The translations under genes were made by a program, and so were the position numbers. The notes under the pieces were generated by a model, which did no database searches, had not been told where the DNA came from, and was given only the letters and a program-made list of their open reading frames with translations. Positions 1-8,528 of a stretch of 64,000 bases of DNA are shown in pieces (the stretch's first letter is position 1; each line of letters begins with the position of its first letter). Source of the stretch: Pseudonocardia hierapolitana (GTDB taxonomy: Bacteria; Actinomycetota; Actinomycetes; Mycobacteriales; Pseudonocardiaceae); the NCBI RefSeq assembly GCF_007994075.1, contig NZ_VIWU01000001.1, forward strand, positions 7,688,001 through 7,752,000, written 5' to 3'.

Positions 1-1356
1 CTCGAGCTGCTCGAGGCGCTGTTCGAGACCGCGGCGGTCGACCGACGGGGTGCGGGTCCGGAGCCGGACGCGCGCCCCCGCCTGGTCCATCAGGTCGATC
101 GCCTTGTCGGGGAGGAACCGGTCGGTGAGGTAGCGGTCGGAGAGCTCGACGGCGGCTCGCAACGCGTCCTCGGTGTAACGCACCTGGTGGTGGGCCTCGT
201 AGCGGTCGCGCAGGCCGTGGAGGATCTCGATCGCGTCCTCGCAGCTGGGCTCGGGCACCATCACCGGCTGGAAGCGGCGGGCGAGCGCGGCGTCGGACTC
301 GATGTGCTTGCGGTACTCGTCGAGGGTCGTGGCGCCGATGACGTGCAGCTCGCCGCGGGCCAGCGCCGGCTTGAGCATGTTGCCGGCGTCCAGAGACGAT
401 CCAGCGCCGCCGTCCCCACCACCGCCGCCTGCGCCGACCATGGTGTGCAGCTCGTCGATGAAGACGATCAGCTGGTCGCTGCCGGCGCGGATCTCGTCGA
501 TGAGGGTGCGCAGCCGCTCCTCGAAGTCGCCGCGGTAGCGCGTGCCGGCGACCACGCCGGAGAGCTGCAGCTCGACGACGCGGCGGCCGGCGAGGGTGTC
601 GGGCACGTCGCCGTCGACGATGCGCTGAGCGATCCCTTCGACGATGGCGGTCTTGCCGACGCCTGCCTCGCCGATGAGCACGGGGTTGTTCTTGGTGCGG
701 CGGGAGAGCACCTCGATGGTCTGCTCGATCTCGCCCGCCCGCCCGACCACCGGATCCAGGCGGCCCTCGCGGGCGGCGGCGGTGAGGTCCTGCCCGAACT
801 GGTCCAGCGTCGGCGTCGAGGCGGGGCCGCCCGCATCGCCGCGCCGGGACGCGCGCGGGGCGCTCTGCGGGCCCGGGGTGAGACTGGCCTCCGCCAGCAG
901 CCGGCCCGCTGCCGAGTCCTCGTTGGCGGCGATGGCGAGCAGCAGGTGCTCGGGGCCGATGTAGGTGGATCCCAGTGAGCGCGAGACCTGGTGGCCGTCC
1001 AGCAGCGCGCGTTTCGCGGCGGGCGTGAGGGCAGGGGCACGGCCGGTCGGCTCGGCCCGCTTCAGGCGCTCGTCCAGCATCTGCGCGATCCGGTCCGGGT
1101 CGGCGCCCGCCCGGTCGAGCCACTGGCGGGTCGGCTCGAGCTGGGTGGAGGCGAGCAGCATGTGCTGGGCGTCGAGGTCGGGGTCGCCGCGGTCGATCGC
1201 GAGCTGCGCGGCCGTCGCGAGCAGCTCGCGCGCCCCGGTGCTCATGAGGCGCGTGAGGTCGATCCGCCGGGCGGGTCCGCGGGCGCCCGGGCCGAGGAAG
1301 CGGGCGAGGAAGTCGTCGAACGAGCCGGGGTCGCCCGGCCCGGGGAAGCCGGTCAT
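1..1356 (-). CDS. ClpC/ClpB-type AAA+ unfoldase, 5' part only
   Basis: The first 452 codons of a Clp/Hsp100 ATPase lie in the window; the gene runs off the left edge. Residues 1-165 look like a duplicated Clp N-domain. A linker follows, then the first AAA+ module with Walker A GEAGVGKT at about 229-236 and Walker B VFIDE at about 298-302, followed by a glycine-rich insertion. The ATG at 1356 is preceded by AGGAGAGG at good spacing. Such proteins unfold substrates in the cytoplasm, for ClpP degradation if ClpC-like or for disaggregation if ClpB-like. The N-terminus is longer and more divergent than housekeeping ClpC, so a paralogue is likely. The second AAA+ module and any ClpP-binding loop are outside the window. 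Confidence 0.85.
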   Translation of the reverse strand, partial: MTGFPGPGDPGSFDDFLARFLGPGARGPARRIDLTRLMSTGARELLATAAQLAIDRGDPDLDAQHMLLASTQLEPTRQWLDRAGADPDRIAQMLDERLKRAEPTGRAPALTPAAKRALLDGHQVSRSLGSTYIGPEHLLLAIAANEDSAAGRLLAEASLTPGPQSAPRASRRGDAGGPASTPTLDQFGQDLTAAAREGRLDPVVGRAGEIEQTIEVLSRRTKNNPVLIGEAGVGKTAIVEGIAQRIVDGDVPDTLAGRRVVELQLSGVVAGTRYRGDFEERLRTLIDEIRAGSDQLIVFIDELHTMVGAGGGGGDGGAGSSLDAGNMLKPALARGELHVIGATTLDEYRKHIESDAALARRFQPVMVPEPSCEDAIEILHGLRDRYEAHHQVRYTEDALRAAVELSDRYLTDRFLPDKAIDLMDQAGARVRLRTRTPSVDRRGLEQRLEQLE

Positions 1357-1463
1357 GGACGCACCTCTCCTGTGGGCGTTCCGATCGGGATCATCGGGTG
1401 GGCGTTCCCGACGTGCCGGATCCGAAACGGTTGGGCGCGCGCGGGTCGGGTAGCGGTCCGGGC

Positions 1464-2159
1464 ATGGGTGGTGAGGCGAGGCAGCAGCTGACCGACGAGT
1501 ACCTGGCCGGCGCGGTGGGGGAGATCCTCGCTCATGACGAGCGGGTGCGCGGGCTCGACGTCATGGCCGAGGTCGACGGCGGGGTCGTGCACCTGCGCGG
1601 GCGCGTGGACCGGCCGGCCCAGCTGGACACGGTCCGGCGACTGGCCGGGCGGCTGGCCGGCGTGCACGCGGTGTGGGACCGGGTGCGCGTCGCCGGCCGG
1701 GACCCGGTGGCGCTCGACCTCGGGTGCGGCGAGCAGCGCCAGTACCCGACGAACATCGGGGTGGACCGGAGGCGCACGCCGTCGGTGGCAGCGGTGGCCG
1801 ACGTGTCGCGCCCGCTGCCGTTCCGGGACGCCAGCGTGGACCGGGTCTTCGCCGTGCACGTGCTGGAGCACCTGATCGACTTCCTGCCGTTGGTGGCCGA
1901 GTGCCACCGGGTGCTGCGCCCGGGCGGGGTGCTCCACGTGCTCTCCCCGTGGTGGAAGCACGTGAACGCGGTCGCCGACCCCACCCACGTCCGGCTGCTC
2001 GACACGCAGACGATCAAGGGCATCTGCTCCGGACCGGACCGGCCGGCCTGGTTCCCGCTGCACGTCGGCCGCGACGAGTCCACGGTGTTCGCCGACCTCA
2101 CGCCCGCCCCGCCCGGCGACGGACCCGACGAGCGCCACATGGCCCGGTTCTTCGACTGA
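1464..2159 (+). CDS. BON domain fused to class I SAM methyltransferase
   Basis: A 231-residue protein with two parts. Residues about 8-78 resemble a BON domain (acidic helix, then VVHLRGRV strand-turn and a conserved glycine), a module usually found in exported or membrane-associated proteins. Residues about 82-231 are a Methyltransf_11-type fold: motif I LDLGCGE at 83-89, an acidic residue in GVDRR, then [10 protein letters not shown] and LRPGGVL. No signal peptide or membrane segment is visible, so it is probably cytoplasmic. The ATG at 1464 is chosen because the BON fold starts just after it; an upstream in-frame start at 1398 would add a low-complexity leader. The substrate is unknown. 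Confidence 0.75.
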   Translation: MGGEARQQLTDEYLAGAVGEILAHDERVRGLDVMAEVDGGVVHLRGRVDRPAQLDTVRRLAGRLAGVHAVWDRVRVAGRDPVALDLGCGEQRQYPTNIGVDRRRTPSVAAVADVSRPLPFRDASVDRVFAVHVLEHLIDFLPLVAECHRVLRPGGVLHVLSPWWKHVNAVADPTHVRLLDTQTIKGICSGPDRPAWFPLHVGRDESTVFADLTPAPPGDGPDERHMARFFD

Positions 2160-2252
2160 CGGCGTCCAGCGATGTGAATCACTCGCCGGTTGGCGCGAGC
2201 ACCCGCGGTGCCCGAGACTCCCCGGGAAAGTCGACGACGACGGGAGCAGGAG

Positions 2253-3014
2253 ATGACGGGAAGCCCGCAGCGCGTGGCGATCGTGACGGGGGCGGCGCGC
2301 GGGATCGGCGCGGCCACCGCGCAGCGGCTGGCCGCCGACGGCCTCGCCGTGGCGGTGGTCGACCTCGAGGAGGCCTCGGCGAAGGGCACCGTCGATGCGA
2401 TCGAGGCCGCCGGCGGGCGGGCGCTGGCCGTCGGGGCGGACGTCTCCGACCCCGCGCAGGTCGAGGCGGCCGTCGGGCGCGTGGCCGCCGAGCTCGGTGC
2501 GCCGACGGTGCTGGTGAACAACGCCGGCGTCACCCGCGACAACCTGCTGTTCAAGATGTCCGAGCTGGACTGGGACACCGTCATGGGGGTGCACCTGCGC
2601 GGCTCGTTCCTGATGTCGCGCGCCGTGCAGAAGCACATGGTCGAGCAGCGCTTCGGGCGCATCGTGAACCTCTCCAGCACGTCGGCGCTGGGCAACCGCG
2701 GCCAGGCCAACTACGCCACGGCCAAGGCCGGGCTGCAGGGCTTCACCAAGACGCTCGCGATCGAGCTGGGCAAGTTCGGCGTCACGGTCAACTGCATCGC
2801 GCCCGGGTTCATCGTGAGTGACATGACGAAGGCGACCGCGGAGCGGATCGGGCAGGACTGGGACACCTACGTGGCCGCCAGGGCGGCGGAGATCCCAGTG
2901 GCCCGCGCCGGACAGCCGGAGGACATCGCGAACGCCGTGTCGTTCTTCGTCAGCGAGAGCTCCGGGTTCGTCAACGGCCAGGTGCTCTACGTCGCAGGCG
3001 GCCCCAAGGCCTGA
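2253..3014 (+). CDS. fabG: FabG-type short-chain dehydrogenase/reductase
   Basis: 253 residues, the normal length for a classical SDR. The NADP-binding motif TGAARGIG lies at 12-19, the structural NNAG motif follows, and the catalytic Ser-Tyr-Lys set is seen as NLSS and YATAK, with the PG motif of IAPGF after it. The family reduces 3-oxoacyl thioesters or similar ketones with NADPH. The ATG at 2253 has GGGAGCAGGAG just upstream, better than the upstream in-frame start at 2190. It stands alone with no other fatty-acid synthesis gene beside it, so a role in fatty-acid elongation is not certain; another alcohol or ketone substrate is possible. Confidence 0.8.
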   Translation: MTGSPQRVAIVTGAARGIGAATAQRLAADGLAVAVVDLEEASAKGTVDAIEAAGGRALAVGADVSDPAQVEAAVGRVAAELGAPTVLVNNAGVTRDNLLFKMSELDWDTVMGVHLRGSFLMSRAVQKHMVEQRFGRIVNLSSTSALGNRGQANYATAKAGLQGFTKTLAIELGKFGVTVNCIAPGFIVSDMTKATAERIGQDWDTYVAARAAEIPVARAGQPEDIANAVSFFVSESSGFVNGQVLYVAGGPKA

Positions 3015-3039
3015 CCGGGTCACACGCATACTGGCCGAC

Positions 3040-4296
3040 GTGCGTTTCATCTTCCGGCCCCCGGCCGAACACGCGGCCGGGCTGCTCTCGCTGCCGTGGG
3101 ACGAGCCGCTGGAGGAGTGGGAGGACGAGCGGCTCCTCGAGGTGGCCCATCGGGGGATCTCGCGGCACGTCGTGCGCTTCGTCGAGGCCGACGGCCACGT
3201 CTACGCGCTGAAGGAGATCGACGAACGCCTCGCCCGGCGCGAGTACCGGCTGCTGGGCCGCCTGGAGGAGCTGGGCATGCCGGCGGTGTCGGCGCTCGGT
3301 GTGTGCGTCGAGCGCCCGCCGGCCGGTGACGATCCGAGCGACACGCCCCAGGACGCCGTGCTCGTCACCCGGTTCCTGGACTACTCGATGTCCTACCGGT
3401 ACGTGTTCTCGCACGGCCACACCACGCGCCCCACCGTGCAGCTGGTCGACGCGATGGTGGAGCTGCTGGTACGGCTGCACCTGGCGGGCCTGTTCTGGGG
3501 CGACTGCTCGCTGTCCAACACGCTGTTCCGCCCGGACGCGGGCAGCATCGCGGCCTACCTGGTGGACGCCGAGACCGCCGAGCTGCACCCCTCGCTCACG
3601 GCGGGGCAGCGCAGCTTCGACATCGAGTACGCCGCCGAGCGGGTCGGCGGGGAGCTGTTCGACCTGCAGGCGGGAGGCCTGCTCCCCGACGACGTCGACC
3701 CCGTCGAGATCGCGGCCGAGCTGCCCCGCCGCTACCACGCGCTGTGGGACGAGCTCACCCGCGAGGAGATCCTGCAGCCCGACGAGCAGCGCTACCGGGT
3801 GGCCGCGCGGGTGGACCGGATCAACGAGCTGGGCTTCGACGTCGACGAGATCGAGCTGAAGACCACCCACGAGGGCGTCCGGCTGCGCGTGCGCACGCAG
3901 GTGGCCGAGACCGGACGGCACCGCAACAGGCTCTTCGCCCTCACCGGGCTCGAGGTCACCGAGAACCAGGCCCGCAGGTTGCTCAACGACCTGACGAGCT
4001 ACCGCGGGTACCTCGAGCAGAAGGAGGGCCGCTCGATCCCGGAGACCGTGGCCGGGCACCGGTGGCGGGCCGAGGTCTACGACAAGGTGATGGCCCGCAT
4101 CCCGGAGTCGCTCGCCGACCGGCTGGAGCCCGCGGAGATCTTCCACGAGATCCTGGAGCACCGCTGGTTCCTCTCCGAACGGGCGGGCAAGGACGTGGGC
4201 ACCACCGCGGCGGCGAAGTCCTACATCGACGCGATCCTGCCGAACACCCCGAGCACCCTGACACTGCCCGGTGGCGATCCGCTCCCGCGGCCCTGA
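3040..4296 (+). CDS. DUF4032 protein with kinase-like N-terminal domain
   Basis: 418 residues. The N-terminal half has the signature of a lipopolysaccharide-kinase/RIO-like fold: a candidate ATP lysine at K58 (YALKEI), a helix-C-like glutamate in REYRLL, a catalytic-loop-like GDCSLSN (D155, N160) and a metal-binding-like VDAE around 175-178. The C-terminal half (about 225-390) matches the DUF4032 family of actinobacteria. Start is GTG at 3040; it begins 25 bp after the SDR stop, so the two may be cotranscribed. Small-molecule or protein phosphorylation is inferred from the motifs only. The family function is not established. Confidence 0.75.
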   Translation: MRFIFRPPAEHAAGLLSLPWDEPLEEWEDERLLEVAHRGISRHVVRFVEADGHVYALKEIDERLARREYRLLGRLEELGMPAVSALGVCVERPPAGDDPSDTPQDAVLVTRFLDYSMSYRYVFSHGHTTRPTVQLVDAMVELLVRLHLAGLFWGDCSLSNTLFRPDAGSIAAYLVDAETAELHPSLTAGQRSFDIEYAAERVGGELFDLQAGGLLPDDVDPVEIAAELPRRYHALWDELTREEILQPDEQRYRVAARVDRINELGFDVDEIELKTTHEGVRLRVRTQVAETGRHRNRLFALTGLEVTENQARRLLNDLTSYRGYLEQKEGRSIPETVAGHRWRAEVYDKVMARIPESLADRLEPAEIFHEILEHRWFLSERAGKDVGTTAAAKSYIDAILPNTPSTLTLPGGDPLPRP

Positions 4297-4379
4297 CCCA
4301 TCCCCGCACGTCAGCAAGGTCCTCAACCTCACCCGGTGGGGGATGACCGCGTGCGTACGGGGCCGCTACGGTACGTGGC

Positions 4380-5246
4380 GTGATGTCCGGCACCCCGTTC
4401 GAGCCCTCCGGGTTCGATCCCGACGACCCGCCCGTTCCACCGTCGCGGCGGATCGACCCGTCGAAGCCGAACCTCGCGCGCGTCTACGACAGCTTCCTCG
4501 CGGGCAAGGACAACTACTCGGCCGACCGCGCCGTCGTCCGCGAGATCCACTCGGTCACGCCGGAGCTCGCCCGGGTCGTGCAGGAGGAGCGGGCCTGGCT
4601 GGGACGGGTCACCCGGTTCCTCGTGAAGTCGGCGCGGATCGAGCAGATCCTGCACGTCGGCTCGGGCATGCCGACCATCGAGAACACGCACGAGGCCGCC
4701 CAGCGCTTCAACGCCGACACCCGCGTCATCTACGTCGCCGACGACCCGGTGGTGCTGGCGCACGGCCGGGCGATCCTGGAGGAGAACGACCTCACCCACC
4801 TCGTCGAGGCGGGGTTCGCCCACCCGGACGACGTGCTCGGCCACGACACGGTCAAGAAGTACCTCGAGCCGGACGAGCCGGTCGCGCTGATCCACAGCCG
4901 CACCATGCACCACGTCGCCGGCAGGCAGCACCCGCACGAGATCGTGCAGCGCTACCTCGAGCGGCTCCCGTCCGGCTCCTACCTCGTGCTCTCGCACTTC
5001 TGCGACCCGCAGGACGACGGGCCCGGCACCCAGCTCGCCCGGCTCGTCGAGGGCGTCTTCACCCGCAGCGGGCTGGACCCGGTGACCTTCCGCCCGCGCG
5101 CGGAGATCGAGAAGTTCTTCGACGGCCTCCAGCTCGTCGAGCCGGGCGTGACCCGGTTGCGGGACTGGTGGCCCGACGGTCCGCTGCTGGCGCCCTCCAG
5201 CAAGGAGGACGACATGATGCTCGGCGGCGTGGCCCGCAAGCCCTAG
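4380..5246 (+). CDS. DUF574-family (PF04672) SAM-dependent methyltransferase
   Basis: About 288 residues, the usual length of this actinobacterial family. It carries the family hallmark PNLARVYDSFLAGKDNY near residue 20-38, the conserved RAWLGR region, and a GSGMPT loop in place of a classical glycine-rich motif I. An aspartate-rich stretch (YVADDPVVL) could bind the SAM ribose. Start could be GTG at 4380 or ATG at 4383; they differ by one residue. Members are abundant in Streptomyces and Pseudonocardia with few known substrates, so the target is unknown. It is followed at once by a hairpin shared with the convergent lipoprotein gene. Confidence 0.85.
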   Translation: MMSGTPFEPSGFDPDDPPVPPSRRIDPSKPNLARVYDSFLAGKDNYSADRAVVREIHSVTPELARVVQEERAWLGRVTRFLVKSARIEQILHVGSGMPTIENTHEAAQRFNADTRVIYVADDPVVLAHGRAILEENDLTHLVEAGFAHPDDVLGHDTVKKYLEPDEPVALIHSRTMHHVAGRQHPHEIVQRYLERLPSGSYLVLSHFCDPQDDGPGTQLARLVEGVFTRSGLDPVTFRPRAEIEKFFDGLQLVEPGVTRLRDWWPDGPLLAPSSKEDDMMLGGVARKP

Positions 5247-5249
5247 CAC

Positions 5250-5267
5250 CAGCTCCGCTAGGAGCTG
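5250..5267. terminator. Hairpin shared by convergent stop codons
   Basis: CAGCTCC and GGAGCTG form a perfect 7-bp stem with a GCTA loop, spanning the last codons of the minus-strand lipoprotein gene and lying 4 bp after the methyltransferase stop. There is no T-run, as is common for actinobacterial terminators. A bidirectional terminator is the likely role. Confidence 0.5.
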
Positions 5268-6613
5268 CGGGGCACCACCGTGATCGACCAGGGGCCCACG
5301 GGCTCGGTGTCGGAGGCCACCTGCACCGGCTGGTCGCCCGCGTTCACGACCACCGCTCCGTCCGGGGCGCGGAACACCACGATCGGCGACGCGTCGGAGC
5401 GACCGATCTCGACGTCGCCCTGCGCCAGCCGCGGCACGAGCCACTGCCAGGCGGCGGTCAGCGGTGTGGGCCGCCCGCCGTCCTCCGAGGTGGCGTCGGT
5501 CCACAGCGCCGCGTAGGCCAGGTCGGGGTCGCCCTGGGGGCCCCACAGCAGCGCGCCGGAGGCACCCGACCGGGCGTACGCGGCCACGGCGGCGAGCGTG
5601 GCGGTGGCGCTGGCGGGGCTGTCGGCGCCCGGCCGAGCGTTCTCGGGCACGTCGGGGTAGAACTCCGCCCACCAGATCGGCAGGTCGGTCCGCTCGCGCA
5701 GCCACCGGTCCAGGTCGGCGTACTTCTGGGTGCCGTCGAGGACGGACGGGAGGGTGTCGTCCTTGGTCTTGGTGGCGCCGTCCACCGCGAGGAAGTCGGC
5801 ACCCACGTTGTTGCGCAACCAGTACTCGATCACGTCGAGCGTGCGCTGGTCTGCCGCGCCCCACGGGCCGGTGACCTGGTCGGACGCATCGGTCTTGCCC
5901 TTGTCGAGGCTGATGAGCACGACGTAGGGACCGCCGACCTGGATGTCGGGTCGCACGGCCTTCACCGCGCGGTACACCTGGTTGTAGAACTCGGTGTAGC
6001 CCTCGTAGTCCCAGCGGTTCTCCGCCTGGTTGTAGAACCCCTTGAGCTCGTTCCACACCAGTACGCGGTCGACCTGCGGGTAGCGCTTCACCGCCTCGGC
6101 GGCGAGGTTCGCGTAGTCGCCGAAGTGCTCGGGCAGCGGGTTGTCCTCGAGCTTCGACCAGTCGGTGTCGCCCGCCTCGCCGCCCTTCATCCAGTCCGGC
6201 GCGCAGCACAGCGTGAGCATCGCCTTCCCGCCGGTCTCCTCGACGAGCTCCATGCGCCGGTCGAGGGTGTCCCAGTCGTAGTCGCCAGGCGACGGCTCCG
6301 GATTGTCGGTGCCGAAGCCCATGAGGTGGATGTTCTGCCAGATCGCGCTGTCGTCGCGGAGGATCTCCGCCCCCCGCTCCGTCGCCTCGTCCGGGTCGTG
6401 GGAGTCCAGGCTGTTCTGGGTGTGGGTGACGCCGAGCTCGAGCGGCGCCACCTGCTTCTCCCAGGTGAACCCGGAGTCCGCCTCGATCGCGCGCAGCGTC
6501 TGCTCGGAGATCGTCGTGGGCCCGGTCGGGCCCGACGAGCAGGCGGAGAGCCCAGTGATGATCACCGTGGCGAGCACCGCGAGCAGCGCGGCGAGGGAAC
6601 GGGGAGAACGCAC
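5258..6613 (-). CDS. Secreted lipoprotein, GH39-like glycoside hydrolase
   Basis: 451 residues. A signal peptide ends in the lipobox LSAC with the lipidated cysteine at C25, so the protein should be anchored on the outer face of the membrane. The rest reads as a clan GH-A beta/alpha barrel: the acid/base glutamate is in VWNE (E189) and a candidate nucleophile is in WWAEFYP (E317), with a C-terminal beta-sandwich-like tail. The layout resembles GH39 xylosidase-like proteins. Substrate is unknown; plant or cell-wall polysaccharide is plausible. Downstream it nearly touches the methyltransferase gene (convergent), and it lies 57 bp beyond the cydC stop on the same strand. Confidence 0.7.
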   Translation of the reverse strand: MRSPRSLAALLAVLATVIITGLSACSSGPTGPTTISEQTLRAIEADSGFTWEKQVAPLELGVTHTQNSLDSHDPDEATERGAEILRDDSAIWQNIHLMGFGTDNPEPSPGDYDWDTLDRRMELVEETGGKAMLTLCCAPDWMKGGEAGDTDWSKLEDNPLPEHFGDYANLAAEAVKRYPQVDRVLVWNELKGFYNQAENRWDYEGYTEFYNQVYRAVKAVRPDIQVGGPYVVLISLDKGKTDASDQVTGPWGAADQRTLDVIEYWLRNNVGADFLAVDGATKTKDDTLPSVLDGTQKYADLDRWLRERTDLPIWWAEFYPDVPENARPGADSPASATATLAAVAAYARSGASGALLWGPQGDPDLAYAALWTDATSEDGGRPTPLTAAWQWLVPRLAQGDVEIGRSDASPIVVFRAPDGAVVVNAGDQPVQVASDTEPVGPWSITVVPRSS

Positions 6614-6670
6614 GACGAAACCTCGCTGTCGACCGGTTCTGGACGATCCTCGGCGGGAGCGGGCGAGACC

Positions 6671-8431
6671 CTACCGCTCGGCGCCAGTGGATGAGATAGT
6701 GGCAGGTCGGCCCTGAAGCGCTCCTGAGAGGGCCCCTCCACCCGCGATCCCGAGGACCGCACGCCGGTACCAGCCGGAACGTCGTCGCAGTTCGGCAGCT
6801 CTCCCGCGTTGCCGCACGCGGCCGTCGACGAGGACGACCACCTCGTCCATCCGGTCGAGCGCCTCCATGTCGTGCGTGATGAGGATCAACGACCGGCCGG
6901 CCGTCGCCGTGAGGAGGTCGTCGAGCACGGCGGCCCGGGTGTCGGGGTCGAGGTGGGTCGTGGGCTCGTCCAGCACGAGCAGCGGGCCGGCGTCTCCGGT
7001 CGCGGGCACGAGGAGGGCACGGGCGAGGGCGAGCCGCCTGCGCATCCCGCCGGACAGCCGGGTGCCGTGCGTGCCGGCCTCGGTGTCCAGGAGTGCGGGG
7101 TCCAGGCCGACCCGCGCCAGCACCGCCCGCAACTCGGCGTCGGTCGCGTCCGGCCGGGCCAGCCGCAGGTTCTCCCGCACGGTGCTGGCGAACAGGTGCG
7201 AGTCCTGGGGCATGCCGGTCACGTGAGCGCGCACGGTGTCGGCGGGCAGCGCGGTCACGTCGGCCCCGTCCAGGTGCACGGTGCCTGCGTCCGGGTCCCG
7301 GAAGCGGAAGAGCACGGCGGCGAGCGTGCTCTTCCCCGACCCGCTCGGGCCGACCACGGCGATCCGCCTGCCCGGGGGCACGTCCAGGTCGATACCGCCG
7401 AGGGCCCACGGCTCGTCGGGCCCGTAGCGCACCCGCAGCCCGCGGATCTGCAACCCCCGTCCGGCGGGCGCCGGCGCGGCGGCCGGCCGCGGCGTCAGCG
7501 CCGGTGGGGTGTCGAGGACGTCGAACAGGCGGGCACCCGCGGCGCGCACGGTGCCGAGCCGGGCCGCGGCGCCCGGCAGCGGGGCGACGATCTCGAACGC
7601 GGCGAGCGCGGTGAGCACCAGCACGGCCAGGGGGATCGGGGCGAGCACCCCGTCGCGCACCGCGGCCACGCCGAGCAGCAGCGTGCCCCACAGCGTGAGC
7701 CCGGCGAGCAGCGCGGACGCGCCCGCACCCAGGCCGAGCAGGCCGGCGTCGCGGCGCTCCACCCGGGTGAGCTCGGCGTCGGCGGCGTCCGCCCGGGCGA
7801 TGGCGGCGGGCATGGCGCCGTACGCGACGAGGTCGGGGGCGCCGTGGATGGTGTCGACCAGCGCCGTGGAGAGCGCCGCCCGGCCCGCGGCGCGCCGCCT
7901 GCCCGGCCCACGTCCCGCGGCCGCGGCGGCCAGCGGCACGGCCACGCCGCCCAGCACGAGCCCCGCCGCGAGCAGCAGCCCGCCGGGTGCCAGCAGCGCG
8001 GTGCTCACCGCAACCGCGCCCGCCCCGGCCACCAGTGCGGCGAGCGGTGGCGTGAGGCCGCGCACGAGCAGGTCCTGGGTGGCGTCGGTGTCGCTGAAGA
8101 GGCGCGTGACCAGGTCGCCCGCGCGGAACCGGTGCACGGGCTCGGTCCGGGCCAGCCGCTCGTACACCCGCGCTCGCACGTCGGAGAGGGTGCGCAGCGC
8201 GGCGTCGTGCGTGACGACGCGCTCGAGGTAGCGGGCGACCCCGCGGGTGACGCCCAGCGCCCGCGTGGCGACGATCGCCACGGAGAGCGCCGTGAGCGGC
8301 GGGGACGTGGCGGCGGTGGCGATGAGCCACGCCGCGACGACGAGCAGCGCCACCCCCGCGGCGGTGGCGGTGGCCCCGGCGAGCACCCCGAGCGCGAAAC
8401 GCGTCCCCCGCGGTCGCGCAAGCGCGATCAT
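6671..8431 (-). CDS. cydC: Thiol reductant ABC exporter subunit CydC
   Basis: 586 residues from the ATG at 8431. It is an ABC half-transporter: about six membrane helices, then Walker A GPSGSGKST, signature LSGGMRRR and Walker B LLVLDEPTTHLD. With CydD it forms the heterodimer that exports cysteine/glutathione-type reductants and is needed to assemble cytochrome bd. A GTG at 8536 overlaps the cydD stop (GTGCCTGA) and would add 35 residues read through the palindromic repeat between the genes. The ATG is preferred because conserved sequence starts there (MIALARP), but the GTG would give translational coupling. It is the last gene of the cydABDC run; the C-terminus extends slightly past the usual end. 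Confidence 0.88.
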   Translation of the reverse strand: MIALARPRGTRFALGVLAGATATAAGVALLVVAAWLIATAATSPPLTALSVAIVATRALGVTRGVARYLERVVTHDAALRTLSDVRARVYERLARTEPVHRFRAGDLVTRLFSDTDATQDLLVRGLTPPLAALVAGAGAVAVSTALLAPGGLLLAAGLVLGGVAVPLAAAAAGRGPGRRRAAGRAALSTALVDTIHGAPDLVAYGAMPAAIARADAADAELTRVERRDAGLLGLGAGASALLAGLTLWGTLLLGVAAVRDGVLAPIPLAVLVLTALAAFEIVAPLPGAAARLGTVRAAGARLFDVLDTPPALTPRPAAAPAPAGRGLQIRGLRVRYGPDEPWALGGIDLDVPPGRRIAVVGPSGSGKSTLAAVLFRFRDPDAGTVHLDGADVTALPADTVRAHVTGMPQDSHLFASTVRENLRLARPDATDAELRAVLARVGLDPALLDTEAGTHGTRLSGGMRRRLALARALLVPATGDAGPLLVLDEPTTHLDPDTRAAVLDDLLTATAGRSLILITHDMEALDRMDEVVVLVDGRVRQRGRAAELRRRSGWYRRAVLGIAGGGALSGALQGRPATISSTGAER

Positions 8432-8457
8432 GCGCAGGAGCGGATCCCCGCCCCTTT

Positions 8458-8512
8458 CCGACGAACGGCGCGTTGGTCGGCACCTATCCGACGAACGCGC
8501 CGTTCGTCGGAT
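8458..8512. repeat. Tandem palindromic repeat between cydD and cydC
   Basis: Two related palindromes lie head to tail. Copy 2 (8486-8512) has perfect 12-bp arms ATCCGACGAACG and CGTTCGTCGGAT around CGC; copy 1 (8458-8480) has 9 of 10 matching arm bases around GCG. They sit in the 97-bp gap between cydD and the preferred cydC start. They could stabilise or attenuate the transcript, or be mobile REP-like sequence. A related core GAACG-CGC-CGTTC lies at 55701-55713. Confidence 0.65.
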
Positions 8513-8528
8513 GGAAGTGCGGGCGTCG

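Noticed and set aside
4329..8483. Very long minus-strand open frame of over 1,300 codons
   Set aside because: It crosses several well-supported genes on both strands and is an Arg/Ala/Gly-rich shadow typical of high-GC DNA.
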